From Megachile rotundata (taxonomy: Eukaryota; Arthropoda; Insecta; Hymenoptera; Megachilidae), in assembly GCF_050947335.1 (NCBI RefSeq), contig NW_027473725.1, forward strand, positions 100,140 to 164,139: a DNA stretch of 64,000 nucleotides, in the 5' to 3' direction. The position numbers and the translations under genes are program-made. Positions 14,105 to 28,214 of the stretch are shown here, piece by piece. The notes beneath the pieces are model-generated. The model worked only from the letters and a program-made list of their open reading frames with translations, was not told the DNA's origin and did no database searches. How positions within the stretch are numbered: the first letter of the stretch is position 1; every line of letters begins with the position of its first letter.

Positions 14105-15029
14105 ATATTATGCTTATATGATTGACAGGACGACAATTACTATACTTATTACACTCACTGTTATCAATCTAACTCATATTATTAACCATATTATGCAAAT
14201 TTGATCGATAGAACGACAATTACTATAATTATTACTCTTATTATTATCAATCTAACTCATATTATTAGCCATATTATGCTTATATGATCGATAGAATGAG
14301 AATTACTATACTCACTACTCTTAGTATTATCACTCTAACTCATATTATTAGCCATATTATGCTTATATGATCGATAGAACGACAATTACTATACATATTA
14401 CTCTTATTGTTATCAATCTAACTCATATTATTAGCCATATTATGCTTATATGTTCGATAGAACGAGAATTACTATACTCACTACTCTTAGTATTATCAAT
14501 CTAACTCATATTATTAGCCATATTATGCTTATATTATCGATAGAACGACAATTACTATACTTATCACTCTTATTATTATGAATCTAACTCATATTATTAG
14601 CCATATTATGCAGATATGATCGATAGATCGAGAATTACTATACTCACTACTCTTAGTATTATCAATCTAACTCATATTATTAGCCATATTATGCTTAAAT
14701 GATCGATAGAACGACAATTACTGTACCTATTACTCTTATTATTATCAATTTAACTCATATTATTAGCCATATTATGCTTATATGATTGACAGGACGACAA
14801 TTACTATACTTATTACACTCACTGTTATCAATCTAACTCATATTATTAACCATATTATGCAAATTTGATCGATAGAACGACAATCACTAAACTCATTACT
14901 CTTATTATTATCAATCTAACTCATATTATTAGCCATATTATGCTTATATGATCGATAGAATGAGAATTACTATACTCACTACTCTTAGTATTATCACTCT
15001 AACTCATATTATTAGCCATATTATGCTTA
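13233..15029 (+). repeat. 1,797-bp duplication at 3,403-bp spacing, copy 2
   Basis: Partner of 9830-11626. The 41-unit spacing is the same as that of the 38714/42117 pair, although the contents are different cassettes. Both ends lie inside monomers and not at a unit boundary, so the copied tract was cut within units and kept in register. Confidence 0.82.
14105..14768 (+). repeat. 8-mer cassette P-Qd-R-S2-W-X-Y-Z
   Basis: It has the same order as 10702 and lies 3,403 bp (41 units) downstream of it. Its Qd has TTATTATCAATC where the first copy has TTATTAATC. The pair forms the core of a longer 1,797-bp match between 9830-11626 and 13233-15029. Confidence 0.92.
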
Positions 15030-15349
15030 CATGATCGATAGAACGACAATTACTATACTTATTACTCTTATTGTTATCAATCTAACTCATATTATTAGCC
15101 ATATTATGCTTAAATGATCGATAGAACGATAATTATTATACTTATTACTCTTATTATTATCAATCTAACTCATATTATTAGCCATATTATGCTTATATGA
15201 TCGATAGAACGACAATTACTATATTTATTACACTCACTATTATCAATCTAACTCATATTATTAACCATATCATGCAGATATGTTCGATAGCACGACATTT
15301 ACTGTACCTATTACTCTTATTATTATCAATTTAACTCATATTATTAGCC
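14769..15349 (+). repeat. 7-mer cassette P-Qa-R-S-T-U-V1
   Basis: Standard 581-bp order. V1 has the private TATGTTCGATAGCACG. From about 14520 this begins a run that is matched, cassette for cassette, by 38009-40669. Confidence 0.92.
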
Positions 15350-16511
15350 ATATTATGCTTATATGATTGACAGGACGACAATTACTATACTTATTACACT
15401 CACTGTTATCAATCTAACTCATATTATTAACCATATTATGCAAATTTGATCGATAGAACGACAACCACTAAACTCATTACTCTTATTATTATCAATCTAA
15501 CTCATATTATTAGCCATATTATGCTTATATGATCGATAGAATGAGAATTACTATACTCACTACTCTTAGTATTATCACTCTAACTCATATTATTAGCCAT
15601 ATTATGCTTACATGATCGATAGAACGACAATTACTATACTTATTACTCTTATTGTTATCAATCTAACTCATATTATTAGCCATATTATGCTTAAATGATC
15701 GATAGAACGATAATTATTATACTTATTACTCTTATTATTATCAATCTAACTCATATTATTAGCCATATTATGCTTATATGATCGATAGAACGACAATTAC
15801 TATATTTATTACACTCACTATTATCAATCTAACTCATATTATTAACCATATCATGCAGATATGATCGATAGCACGACATTTACTATACCTATTACTCTTA
15901 TTATTATCAGCCTAACTCATATTATTAGACGTATTATGCTTATATGATCGACAGAACGACAACTACTATATTTATTACACTCACTGTTATCAATCTAACT
16001 CATATTATTAACCATATTATGCAAATTTGATCGATAGAACGACAATCACTATACATATTAATCTTATTATTATCAACCTAACTCATATTATTAGCCATAT
16101 TATGCTTAAATGATCGATAGAACGACAATTACTATACTTATTACTCTTATTGTTATCAATCTAACTCATATTATTAGCCATATTATGCTTATATGTTCGA
16201 TAGAACGAGAATTACTATACTCACTACTCTTAGTATTATCAATCTAACTCATATTATTAGCCATATTATGCTTAAATGATCGATAGAACGACAATTACTA
16301 TACTTATCACTCTTATTATTATGAATCTAACTCATATTATTAGCCATATTATGCAGATATGATCGATAGATCGAGAATTACTATACTCACTACTCTTAGT
16401 ATTATCAATCTAACTCATATTATTAGCCATATTATGCTTAAATGATCGATAGAACGACAATTACTGTACCTATTACTCTTATTATTATCAATTTAACTCA
16501 TATTATTAGCC
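15350..16511 (+). repeat. 14-mer P-Qa-R-S-T-U-V2-K-Qb-S1'-W-X'-Y-Z (1,162 bp)
   Basis: A 7-mer head ending in V2 is joined through K-Qb to the S1'-W-X'-Y-Z tail. Qa has CAACCACTAAAC, shared with the 14-mers at 38839, 42242 and the truncated one at 46641. The order is identical at 38839 and 42242. Confidence 0.9.
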
Positions 16512-17092
16512 ATATTATGCTTATATGATTGACAGGACGACAATTACTATACTTATTACACTCACTGTTATCAATCTAACTCATATTATTAACCATATTA
16601 TGCAAATTTGATCGATAGAACGACAATCACTAAACTCATTACTCTTATTATTATCAATCTAACTCATATTATTAGCCATATTATGCTTATATGATCGATA
16701 GAATGAGAATTACTATACTCACTACTCTTAGTATTATCACTCTAATTTATATTATTAGCCATATTATGCTTACATGATCGATAGAACGACAATTACTATA
16801 CTTATTACTCTTATTGTTATCAATCTAACTCATATTATTAGCCATATTATGCTTAAATGATCGATAGAACGATAATTATTATACTTATTACTCTTATTAT
16901 TATCAATCTAACTCATATTATTAGCCATATTATGCTTATATGATCGATAGAACGACAATTACTATATTTATTACACTCACTATTATCAATCTAACTCATA
17001 TTATTAACCATATCATGCAGATATGATCGATAGCACGACATTTACTGTACCTATTACTCTTATTATTATCAATTTAACTCATATTATTAGCC
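16512..17092 (+). repeat. 7-mer cassette P-Qa-R-S-T-U-V1
   Basis: Standard order. The R unit has the private CTCTAATTTATATT. The next P (17093) is preceded by ATATTATTC, as at 12611. Confidence 0.92.
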
Positions 17093-18005
17093 ATATTATT
17101 CTTATATGATTGACAGGACGACAATTACTATACTTATTACACTCACTGTTATCAATCTAACTCATATTATTAACCATATTATGCAAATTTGATCGATAGA
17201 ACGACAATCACTATACATATTAATCTTATTATTATCAACCTAACTCATATTATTAGCCATATTATGCTTAAATGATCGATAGAACGACAATTACTATACT
17301 TATTACTCGTATTATTATCAATCTAACTCATATTATTAACAATATTATGCTTATAATATCGATAGAACGACAATTACTATACTCATTACTCTTATTATTA
17401 TCAATGTAACTCATATTATTAGCCATATTATGCTTATATGATCGATAGAATGAGAATTACTATACTCACTACTGTTAGTATTATCACTCTAACTCACATT
17501 ATTAGCCATATTATGCTTATATGATCGATAGAACGACAATTACTATACTTATTACTCTTATTGTTATCAATCTAACTCATATTTTTAGCCATATTATGCT
17601 TATATGATCGATAGAACGAGAATTACTATACTCACTACTCTTAGTATTATCAATCTAACTCATATTATTAGCCATATGATGCTTATATGATCGATAGAAC
17701 GACAATTACTATACTTATTACTCTTATTGTTATCAATCTAACTCATATTGTTAGCCATATTATGCTTATATGATCGACAGAACGAGAATTACTATACTCA
17801 CTACTCTTAGTATTGTCAATCTAACTCATATTATTAGCCATATTATGCTTATATGATCGATAGAACGAGAATTACTATACTCACTACTCTTAGTATTATC
17901 AATCTAGCTCATATTATTAGCCATATTATGCTTAAATGATCGATAGAACGACAATTACTGTACCTATTACTCTTATTATTATCAATTTAACTCATATTAT
18001 TAGCC
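17093..18005 (+). repeat. 11-mer cassette P-Qb-C-D-R2-S4-G-S5-G5-G-Z (913 bp)
   Basis: Eleven units in the same order as 9789-10701. Marks are CATATGATGC after the first G, GATCGACAGAACGAG in G5 and ATCTAGCTC in the second G. All three recur at the matching places in 27.0-27.7 kb, the second copy of the 9.7-kb duplication, and CTAGCTC also recurs near 49780. Confidence 0.9.
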
Positions 18006-18503
18006 ATATTATGCTTATATGATTGACAGGACGACAATTACTATACTTATTACACTCACTGTTATCAATCTAACTCATATTATTAACCATATTATGCAAA
18101 TTTGATCGATAGAACGACAATTACTATACTTATTACTCTTATTATTATCAATCTAACTCATATTATTAGCCATATTATGCTTATATGATCGATAGAATGA
18201 GAATTACTATACTCACTACTCTTAGTATTATCACTCTAACTCATATTATTAGCCATATTATGCTTATATGATCGATAGAACGACAATTACTATACATATT
18301 ACTCTTATTGTTATCAATCTAACTCATATTATTAGCCATATTATGCTTATATGTTCGATAGAACGAGAATTACTATACTCACTACTCTTAGTATTATCAA
18401 TCTAACTCATATTATTAGCCATATTATGCTTATATTATCGATAGAACGACAATTACTATACTTATCACTCTTATTATTATCAATCTAACTCATATTATTA
18501 GCC
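18006..18503 (+). repeat. 6-unit link P-Qc-R-S2-W-X' into the J-led 45-mer
   Basis: Six units lead from domain I cassettes into the first 45-unit block. The X' keeps TTATCACTC but ends ATTATCAATC, not ATTATGAATC. The same P-Qc-R-S2-W-X' followed by J recurs at 27717, 51787, 53613 and 62411. Confidence 0.88.
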
Positions 18504-19333
18504 ATATTATGCTTATATGAGCAATAGAACTACAACTACTATACTTATTACTCTTATTATTATCAATCTAACTCATATTATTAACCATATTATGCAGATA
18601 TGATCGATAGAACTACAATTACTATACTCATTACTCTTATTGTTATCAATCTAACTCATATTATTAGACATATTATGCTTATATGATCGATAGAACGACA
18701 ATTACTATACTTATTACTCTTATTATTATAAATATAACTCATATTATTAGCCATATTATGCTTATATGATCGATAGAACGAGAATTACTATACTCACTAC
18801 TCTTAGTATTATCAATCTAACTCATATTATTAGCCATATTATGCTTATATTATCGATAGAACGACAATTACTATACTTATCACTCTTATTAATATGAATC
18901 TAACTCATATTATTAGCCATATTATGCTTATATGATCGATAGAATGACAATTACTATACTTATTACTCTTATTATTATCAATCTAACTCATATTATTAAC
19001 CATATTATGCTTATATGATCGATAGAACGACAATTACTATACTTATTACTCTTATTATTATAAATATAACTCATATTATTAGCCATATTATGCTTATATG
19101 ATCGATAGAACGACAATTACTATACACATTACTCTTACTATTATCAATCTAACTCATATTGTTAACCACATTATGCAGATATGATCGATAGAACGAGAAT
19201 TACTATACTTACTACTCTTAGTATTATCAATCTAACTCATATTATTAGCCATATTATGCTTAAATGATCGATAGAACGACAATTACTGTACCTATTACTC
19301 TTATTATTATCAATTTAACACATATTATTAGCC

Positions 19334-19416
19334 ATATTATGCTTATATGATTGACAGGACGACAATTACTATACTTATTACTCTTATTGTTATCAATCTA
19401 ACTCATATTGTTAGCC
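19334..19416 (+). repeat. Recurrent hybrid monomer Ph (P start, S5 end)
   Basis: It begins ATTGACAGGACGAC like P but continues TTATTACTCTTATTGTTATC and ATATTGTTAGCC like S5, then G5 follows. All normal P units are followed by a GCAAATTTG unit; Ph is not. It recurs once in every J-L-M-G-X-N sub-block (near 23069, 29045, 32780, 51289, 53115, 54941, 58676 and 63739) and at 47388. It is a junction that became a fixed part of the higher-order unit. Confidence 0.87.
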
Positions 19417-19914
19417 ATATTATGCTTATATGATCGATAGAACGAGAATTACTATACTCACTACTCTTAGTATTGTCAATCTAACTCATATTATTAGCCA
19501 TATTATGCTTATATGATCGATAGAACGAGAATTACTATACTCACTACTCTTAGTATTATCAATCTAACTCATATTATTAGCCATATTATGCTTAAATGAT
19601 CGATAGAACGACAATTACTGTACCTATTACTCTTACTATTATCAATTTAACTCATATTATTAGCCATATTATGCTTATATGATTGACAGGACGACAATTA
19701 CTATACTTATTACACTCACTGTTATCAATCTAACTCATATTATTAACCATATTAAGCAAATTTGATCGATAGAACGACAATTACTATACTTATTACTCTT
19801 ATTATTATCAATCTAACTCATATTATTAGCCATATTATGCTTATATGATCGATAGAATGAGAATTACTATACTCACTACTCTTAGTATTATCACTCTAAC
19901 TCATATTATTAGCC

Positions 19915-19997
19915 ATATTATGCTTATATGATCGATAGAACGACAATTACTATACTTATTACTCTTATTGTTATCAATCTAACTCATATTATTAGCC
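19915..19997 (+). repeat. Representative 83-bp monomer (type S1)
   Basis: This unit is close to the majority sequence; its main departure is ATTGTTATC where most units have ATTATTATC. Reading from ATATTATGC, positions 1-9 and 66-83 (TAACTCATATTATTAGCC) are the most constant part of the family. Positions 15-28 hold the GATCGATAGAACGA word, which contains overlapping GATC and ATCGAT palindromes. Positions 10-14, 25-31 and 39-60 carry most of the variation that defines types. CATATTAT occurs twice 12 bp apart across the unit boundary, a small internal direct repeat. I did not find a copy that equals the full majority sequence at every position. Confidence 0.95.
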
Positions 19998-22238
19998 ATA
20001 TTATGCTGATATGAGCAATAGAACTACAACTACTATACTTATTACTCTTATTATTATCAATCTAACTCATATTATTAACCATATTATGCAGATATGATCG
20101 ATAGAACTACAATTACTATACTCATTACTCTTATTGTTATCAATCTAACTCATATTATTAGACATATTATGCTTATATGATCGATAGAACGGCAATTACT
20201 ATACTTATTACTCTTATTATTATAAATATAACTCATATTATTAGCCATATTATGCTTATATGATCGATAGAACGAGAATTACTATACTCACTACTCTTAG
20301 TATTATCGATCTAACTCATATTATTAGCCATATTATGCTTATATTATCGATAGAACGACAATTACTATACTTATCACTCTTATTATTATGAATCTAACTC
20401 ATATTATTAGCCATATTATGCTTATATGATCGATAGAATGACAATTACTATACTTATTACTCTTATTATTATCAATCTAACTCATTTTATTAACCATATT
20501 ATGCTTATATGATCGATAGAACGACAATTACTATACTTATTACTCTTATTATTATAAATATAACTCATATTATTAGCCATATTATGCTTATATGATCGAT
20601 AGAACGACAATTACTATACACACTACTCTTACTACTATCAATCTAACTCATATTATTAACCACATTATGCAGATATGATCGATAGAACGAGAATTACTAT
20701 ACTTACTACTCTTAGTATTATCAATCTAACTCATATTATTAGCCATATTATGCTTAAATGATCGATAGAACGGCAATTACTGTACCTATTACACTTATTA
20801 TTATCAATTTAACACATATTATTAGCCATATTATGCTTATATGATTGACAGGACGACAATTACTATACTTATTACACTCACTGTTATCAATCTAACTCAT
20901 ATTATTAACCATATTATGCAAATTTGATCGATAGAACGACATTTACTATACTTATTACACTTACTATTATCAATCTAACTTATATTATTGGCCATATTAT
21001 GCTTATATGATCGATAGAACGACAATTACTACACTTATTACTCTTATTATTATCAATCTAACTCATATTATTAGCCATATTATGCTTAAATGATCGATAG
21101 AACGACAATTACTACACTTATTACTCTTATTATTATCAATCTAACTCATATTATTAGCCATATTATGCTTATATGAGCAATAGAACTACAACTACTATAC
21201 TTATTACTCTTATTATTATCAATCTAACTCATATTATTAACCATATTATGCAGATATGATCGATAGAACGACAATTACTATACTTATTACTTTTATTGTT
21301 ATCAATCTAACTCATATTATTAGCCATATTATGCTTAAATGATCGATAGAACGATAATTACTATACTTATTACTCTTATTATTATCAATCTAACTCATAT
21401 TATTAGCCATATTATGCTTATATGATCGATAGAACGACAATTACTATACACACTACTCTTACTACTATCAATCTAACTCATATTATTAACCACATTATGC
21501 AGATATGATCGATAGAACGAGAATTACTATACTCACTTCTCTTAGTATTATCAATCTAACTCATATTATTAGCCATATTATGCTTATATGATCGATAGAA
21601 CGACAATTACTATACTTATTACTCTTATTGTTATCAATCTAACTCATATTGTTAGCCATATTATGCTTATATGATCGATAGAACGAGAATTACTATACTC
21701 ACTACTCTTAGTATTGTCAATCTAACTCATATTATTAGCCATATTATGCTTATATGATCGATAGAACGAGAATTACTATACTCACTACTCTTAGTATTAT
21801 CAATCTAACTCATATTATTAGCCTTATTATGCTGAAATGATCGATAGAACGACAATTACTGTACCTATTACTCTTATTATTATCAATTTAACACATATTA
21901 TTAGCCATATTATGCTTATATGATTGACAGGACGACAATTACTATACTTATTACACTCACTGTTATCAATCTAACTCATATTATTAACCATATTATGCAA
22001 ATTTGATCGATAGAACGACAATTACTATACTTATTACTCTTATTATTATCAATCTAACTCATATTATTAGCCATATTATGCTTATATGATCGATAGAATG
22101 AGAATTACTATACTCACTACTCTTAGTATTATCACTCTAACTCATATTATTAGCCATATTATGCTTATATGATCGATAGAACGACAATTACTATACTTAT
22201 TACTCTTATTGTTATCAATGTAACTCACATTATTAGCC

Positions 22239-25200
22239 ATATTATGCTTATATGAGCAATAGAACTACAACTACTATACTTATTACTCTTATTATTATCA
22301 ATCTAACTCATATTATTAACCATATTATGCAGATATGATCGATAGAACTACAATTACTATACTCATTACTCTTATTGTTATCAATCTAACTCATATTATT
22401 AGACATATTATGCTTATATGATCGATAGAACGACAATTACTATACTTATTACTCTTATTATTATAAATATAACTCATATTATTAGCCATATTATGCTTAT
22501 ATGATCGATAGAACGAGAATTACTATACTCACTACTCTTAGTATTATCAATCTAACTCATATTATTAGCCATATTATGCTTATATTATCGATAGAACGAC
22601 AATTACTATACTTATCACTCTTATTATTATGAATCTAACTCATATTATTAGCCATATTATGCTTATATGATCGATAGAATGACAATTACTATACTTATTA
22701 CTCTTATTATTATCAATCTAACTCATATTATTAACCATATTATGCTTATATGATCGATAGAACGACAATTACTATACTTATTACTCTTATTATTATAAAT
22801 ATAACTCATATTATTAGCCATATTATGCTTATATGATCGATAGAACGACAATTACTATACACATTACTCTTACTATTATCAATCTAACTCATATTGTTAA
22901 CCACATTATGCAGATATGATCGATAGAACGAGAATTACTATACTTACTACTCTTAGTATTATCAATCTAACTCATATTATTAGCCATATTATGCTTAAAT
23001 GATCGATAGAACGACAATTACTGTACCTATTACTCTTATTATTATCAATTTAACACATATTATTAGCCATATTATGCTTATATGATTGACAGGACGACAA
23101 TTACTATACTTATTACTCTTATTGTTATCAATCTAACTCATATTGTTAGCCATATTATGCTTATATGATCGATAGAACGAGAATTACTATACTCACTACT
23201 CTTAGTATTGTCAATCTAACTCATATTATTAGCCATATTATGCTTATATGATCGATAGAACGAGAATTACTATACTCACTACTCTTAGTATTATCAATCT
23301 AACTCATATTATTAGCCATATTATGCTTAAATGATCGACAGAACGACAATTACTGTACCTATTACTCTTACTATTATCAATTTAACTCATATTATTAGCC
23401 ATATTATGCTTATATGATTGACAGGACGACAATTACTATACTTATTACACTCACTGTTATCAATCTAACTCATATTATTAACCATATTAAGCAAATTTGA
23501 TCGATAGAACGACAATTACTATACTTATTACTCTTATTATTATCAATCTAACTCATATTATTAGCCATATTATGCTTATATGATCGATAGAATGAGAATT
23601 ACTATACTCACTACTCTTAGTATTATCACTCTAACTCATATTATTAGCCATATTATGCTTATATGATCGATAGAACGACAATTACTATACTTATTACTCT
23701 TATTGTTATCAATCTAACTCATATTATTAGCCATATTATGCTGATATGAGCAATAGAACTACAACTACTATACTTATTACTCTTATTATTATCAATCTAA
23801 CTCATATTATTAACCATATTATGCAGATATGATCGATAGAACTACAATTACTATACTCATTACTCTTATTGTTATCAATCTAACTCATATTATTAGACAT
23901 ATTATGCTTATATGATCGATAGAACGACAATTACTATACTTATTACTCTTATTATTATAAATATAACTCATATTATTAGCCATATTATGCTTATATGATC
24001 GATAGAACGAGAATTACTATACTCACTACTCTTAGTATTATCGATCTAACTCATATTATTAGCCATATTATGCTTATATTATCGATAGAACGACAATTAC
24101 TATACTTATCACTCTTATTATTATGAATCTAACTCATATTATTAGCCATATTATGCTTATATGATCGATAGAATGACAATTACTATACTTATTACTCTTA
24201 TTATTATCAATCTAACTCATTTTATTAACCATATTATGCTTATATGATCGATAGAACGACAATTACTATACTTATTACTCTTATTATTATAAATATAACT
24301 CATATTATTAGCCATATTATGCTTATATGATCGATAGAACGACAATTACTATACACACTACTCTTACTACTATCAATCTAACTCATATTATTAACCACAT
24401 TATGCAGATATGATCGATAGAACGAGAATTACTATACTTACTACTCTTAGTATTATCAATCTAACTCATATTATTAGCCATATTATGCTTAAATGATCGA
24501 TAGAACGGCAATTACTGTACCTATTACACTTATTATTATCAATTTAACACATATTATTAGCCATATTATGCTTATATGATTGACAGGACGACAATTACTA
24601 TACTTATTACACTCACTGTTATCAATCTAACTCATATTATTAACCATATTATGCAAATTTGATCGATAGAACGACATTTACTATACTTATTACACTTACT
24701 ATTATCAATCTAACTTATATTATTGGCCATATTATTCTTATATGATCGATAGAACGACAATTACTACACTTATTACTCTTATTATTATCAATCTAACTCA
24801 TATTATTAGCCATATTATGCTTAAATGATCGATAGAACGACAATTACTACACTTATTACTCTTATTATTATCAATCTAACTCATATTATTAGCCATATTA
24901 TGCTTATATGAGCAATAGAACTACAACTACTATACTTATTACTCTTATTATTATCAATCTAACTCATATTATTAACCATATTATGCAGATATGATCGATA
25001 GAACGACAATTACTATACTTATTACTTTTATTGTTATCAATCTAACTCATATTATTAGCCATAATATGCTTAAATGATCGATAGAACGATAATTACTATA
25101 CTTATTACTCTTATTATTATCAATCTAACTCATATTATTAGCCATATTATGCTTATATGATCGATAGAACGACAATTACTATACACACTACTCTTACTAC

Positions 25201-25973
25201 TATCAATCTAACTCATATTATTAACCACATTATGCAGATATGATCGATAGAACGAGAATTACTATACTCACTTCTCTTAGTATTATCAATCTAACTCATA
25301 TTATTAGCCATATTATGCTTATATGATCGATAGAACGACAATTACTATACTTATTACTCTTATTGTTATCAATCTAACTCATATTGTTAGCCATATTATG
25401 CTTATATGATCGATAGAACGAGAATTACTATACTCACTACTCTTAGTATTGTCAATCTAACTCATATTATTAGCCATATTATGCTTATATGATCGATAGA
25501 ACGAGAATTACTATACTCACTACTCTTAGTATTATCAATCTAACTCATATTATTAGCCTTATTATGCTGAAATGATCGATAGAACGACAATTACTGTACC
25601 TATTACTCTTATTATTATCAATTTAACACATATTATTAGCCATATTATGCTTATATGATTGACAGGACGACAATTACTATACTTATTACACTCACTGTTA
25701 TCAATCTAACTCATATTATTAACCATATTATGCAAATTTGATCGATAGAACGACAATTACTATACTTATTACTCTTATTATTATCAATCTAACTCATATT
25801 ATTAGCCATATTATGCTTATATGATCGATAGAATGAGAATTACTATACTCACTACTCTTAGTATTATCACTCTAACTCATATTATTAGCCATATTATGCT
25901 TATATGATCGATAGAACGACAATTACTATACTTATTACTCTTATTGTTATCAATGTAACTCATATTATTAGCC
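22239..25973 (+). repeat. 45-mer higher-order repeat, copy 2
   Basis: Same 45 units as the block at 18504, directly following it. Differences noticed include ATCGACAGAACG near 23338, ATATTATTC before H near 24736, CATAATATGC near 25063 and CATATT where copy 1 has CACATT at the S3 end. A third copy begins at 25974 (J-L'-M-Gs-X) but diverges at the sixth unit, where Y replaces N. Confidence 0.93.
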
Positions 25974-26886
25974 ATATTATGCTTATATGAGCAATAGAAC
26001 TACAACTACTATACTTATTACTCTTATTATTATCAATCTAACTCATATTATTAACCATATTATGCAGATATCATCGATAGAACTACAATTACTATACTCA
26101 TTGCTCTTATTGTTATCAATCTAACTCATATTATTAGACATATTATGCTTATATGATCGATAGAACGACAATTACTATACTTATTACTCTTATTATTATA
26201 AATATAACTCATATTATTAGCCATATTATGCTTATATGATCGATAGAACGAGAATTACTATACTCACTAGTCTTAGTATTATCAATCTAACTCATATTAT
26301 TAGCCATATTATGCTTATATTATCGATAGAACGACAATTACTATACTTATCACTCTTATTATTACGAATCTAACTCATATTATTAGCCATATTATGCAGA
26401 TATGATCGATAGATCGAGAATTACTATACTCACTACTCTTAGTATTATCAATCTAACTCATATTATTAGCCATATTATGCTTAAATGATCGATAGAACGA
26501 CAATTACTGTACCTATTACTCTTATTATTATCAATTTAACTCATATTATTAGCCATATTATGCTTATATGATTGACAGGACGACAATTACTATACTTATT
26601 ACACTCACTGTTATCAATCTAACTCATATTATTAACCATATTATGCAAATTTGATCGATAGAACGACAATCACTAAACTCATTACTCTTATTATTATCAA
26701 TCTAACTCATATTATTAGCCATATTATGCTTATATGATCGATAGAATGAGAATTACTATACTCACTACTCTTAGTATTATCACTCTAACTCATATTATTA
26801 GCCATATTATGCTTATATGATTGACAGGACGACAATTACTATACTTATTACACTCACTGTTATCAATCTAACTCATATTATTAACC
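25974..26886 (+). repeat. J-module then P-Qa-R-P, link segment
   Basis: J-L'-M-Gs-X-Y-Z-P-Qa-R-P, 11 units. L' has ATATCATCG and CATTGCTC, and X has TTACGAATC. From about 25310 the order equals 7963-9456, so the right edge of the 45-mer block resembles the domain I sequence at 8.6 kb. After R comes a second P, where S would be expected, and then the junction hybrid at 26887. Confidence 0.88.
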
Positions 26887-26969
26887 ATATTATGCAAATT
26901 TGATCGATAGAACGAGAATTACTATACTCACTACTCTTAGTATTGTCAATCTAACTCATATTGTTAGCC
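26887..26969 (+). repeat. Junction hybrid monomer, Q start and G5 end
   Basis: It begins GCAAATTTGATCG like Q, then switches at GAACGAGAATT to type G5 (CTTAGTATTGTC) and ends with ATATTGTTAGCC. It lies exactly between the two 9.6-kb copies; 26916-26982 is the only stretch outside both. The switch point coincides with the right limit of copy 1, as expected for the breakpoint of the duplication. Confidence 0.85.
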
Positions 26970-28214
26970 ATATTATGCTTATATGATCGATAGAACGACA
27001 ATTACTATACTTATTACTCGTATTATTATCAATCTAACTCATATTATTAACAATATTATGCTTATAATATCGATAGAACGACAATTACTATACTCATTAC
27101 TCTTATTATTATCAATGTAACTCATATTATTAGCCATATTATGCTTATATGATCGATAGAATGAGAATTACTATACTCACTACTGTTAGTATTATCACTC
27201 TAACTCACATTATTAGCCATATTATGCTTATATGATCGATAGAACGACAATTACTATACTTATTACTCTTATTGTTATCAATCTAACTCATATTTTTAGC
27301 CATATTATGCTTATATGATCGATAGAACGAGAATTACTATACTCACTACTCTTAGTATTATCAATCTAACTCATATTATTAGCCATATGATGCTTATATG
27401 ATCGATAGAACGACAATTACTATACTTATTACTCTTATTGTTATCAATCTAACTCATATTGTTAGCCATATTATGCTTATATGATCGACAGAACGAGAAT
27501 TACTATACTCACTACTCTTAGTATTGTCAATCTAACTCATATTATTAGCCATATTATGCTTATATGATCGATAGAACGAGAATTACTATACTCACTACTC
27601 TTAGTATTATCAATCTAGCTCATATTATTAGCCATATTATGCTTAAATGATCGATAGAACGACAATTACTGTACCTATTACTCTTATTATTATCAATTTA
27701 ACTCATATTATTAGCCATATTATGCTTATATGATTGACAGGACGACAATTACTATACTTATTACACTCACTGTTATCAATCTAACTCATATTATTAACCA
27801 TATTATGCAAATTTGATCGATAGAACGACAATTACTATACTTATTACTCTTATTATTATCAATCTAACTCATATTATTAGCCATATTATGCTTATATGAT
27901 CGATAGAATGAGAATTACTATACTCACTACTCTTAGTATTATCACTCTAACTCATATTATTAGCCATATTATGCTTATATGATCGATAGAACGACAATTA
28001 CTATACATATTACTCTTATTGTTATCAATCTAACTCATATTATTAGCCATATTATGCTTATATGTTCGATAGAACGAGAATTACTATACTCACTACTCTT
28101 AGTATTATCAATCTAACTCATATTATTAGCCATATTATGCTTATATTATCGATAGAACGACAATTACTATACTTATCACTCTTATTATTATCAATCTAAC
28201 TCATATTATTAGCC
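26970..28214 (+). repeat. 15-unit segment C-D-R2-S4-G-S5-G5-G-Z-P-Qc-R-S2-W-X'
   Basis: This repeats 17259-18503. The first C starts TTATATG, not TTAAATG, and the preceding P-Qb pair is missing because the duplication starts inside C. CATATGATGC, GATCGACAG and CTAGCTC are all kept from the first copy. Confidence 0.9.

Larger units (their letters stand above)
18504..22238 (+). repeat. 45-mer higher-order repeat, copy 1 (3,735 bp)
   Basis: The order is J-L-M-G-X-N-M-O-B-Z'-Ph-G5-G-Z-P-Qc-R-S1 (18 units), J-L-M-G-X-N'-M-O2-B-Zg-P-F-H-H2 (14 units), J-I-T2-O2-B-S5-G5-G-Z'-P-Qc-R-S3 (13 units). Each sub-block starts with the GAGCAATAG unit J. The B unit in the last sub-block has CACTTCTCTTAG. Private marks in this copy are TTAATATGAATC near 18890 and AACGGCAATT in M near 20190. 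Confidence 0.93.
17272..26915 (+). repeat. 9.6-kb near-identical duplication, copy 1
   Basis: It matches 26983-36626 at a constant spacing of 9,711 bp (117 units). The left limit is an A/T difference inside a unit (TTAAATG against TTATATG at 17271/26982). The right limit is the G/C difference GAACGAGAATT against GAACGACAATT at 26916/36627. Shared rare marks include CATATGATGC, CTAGCTC, ATTAAGCAAATTTG, CATAATATGC and ATTGCTC. Differences I noticed number about eight: near 18762, 18891, 20191, 21395, 23338, 24736, 25331 and 25587. Confidence 0.9.
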
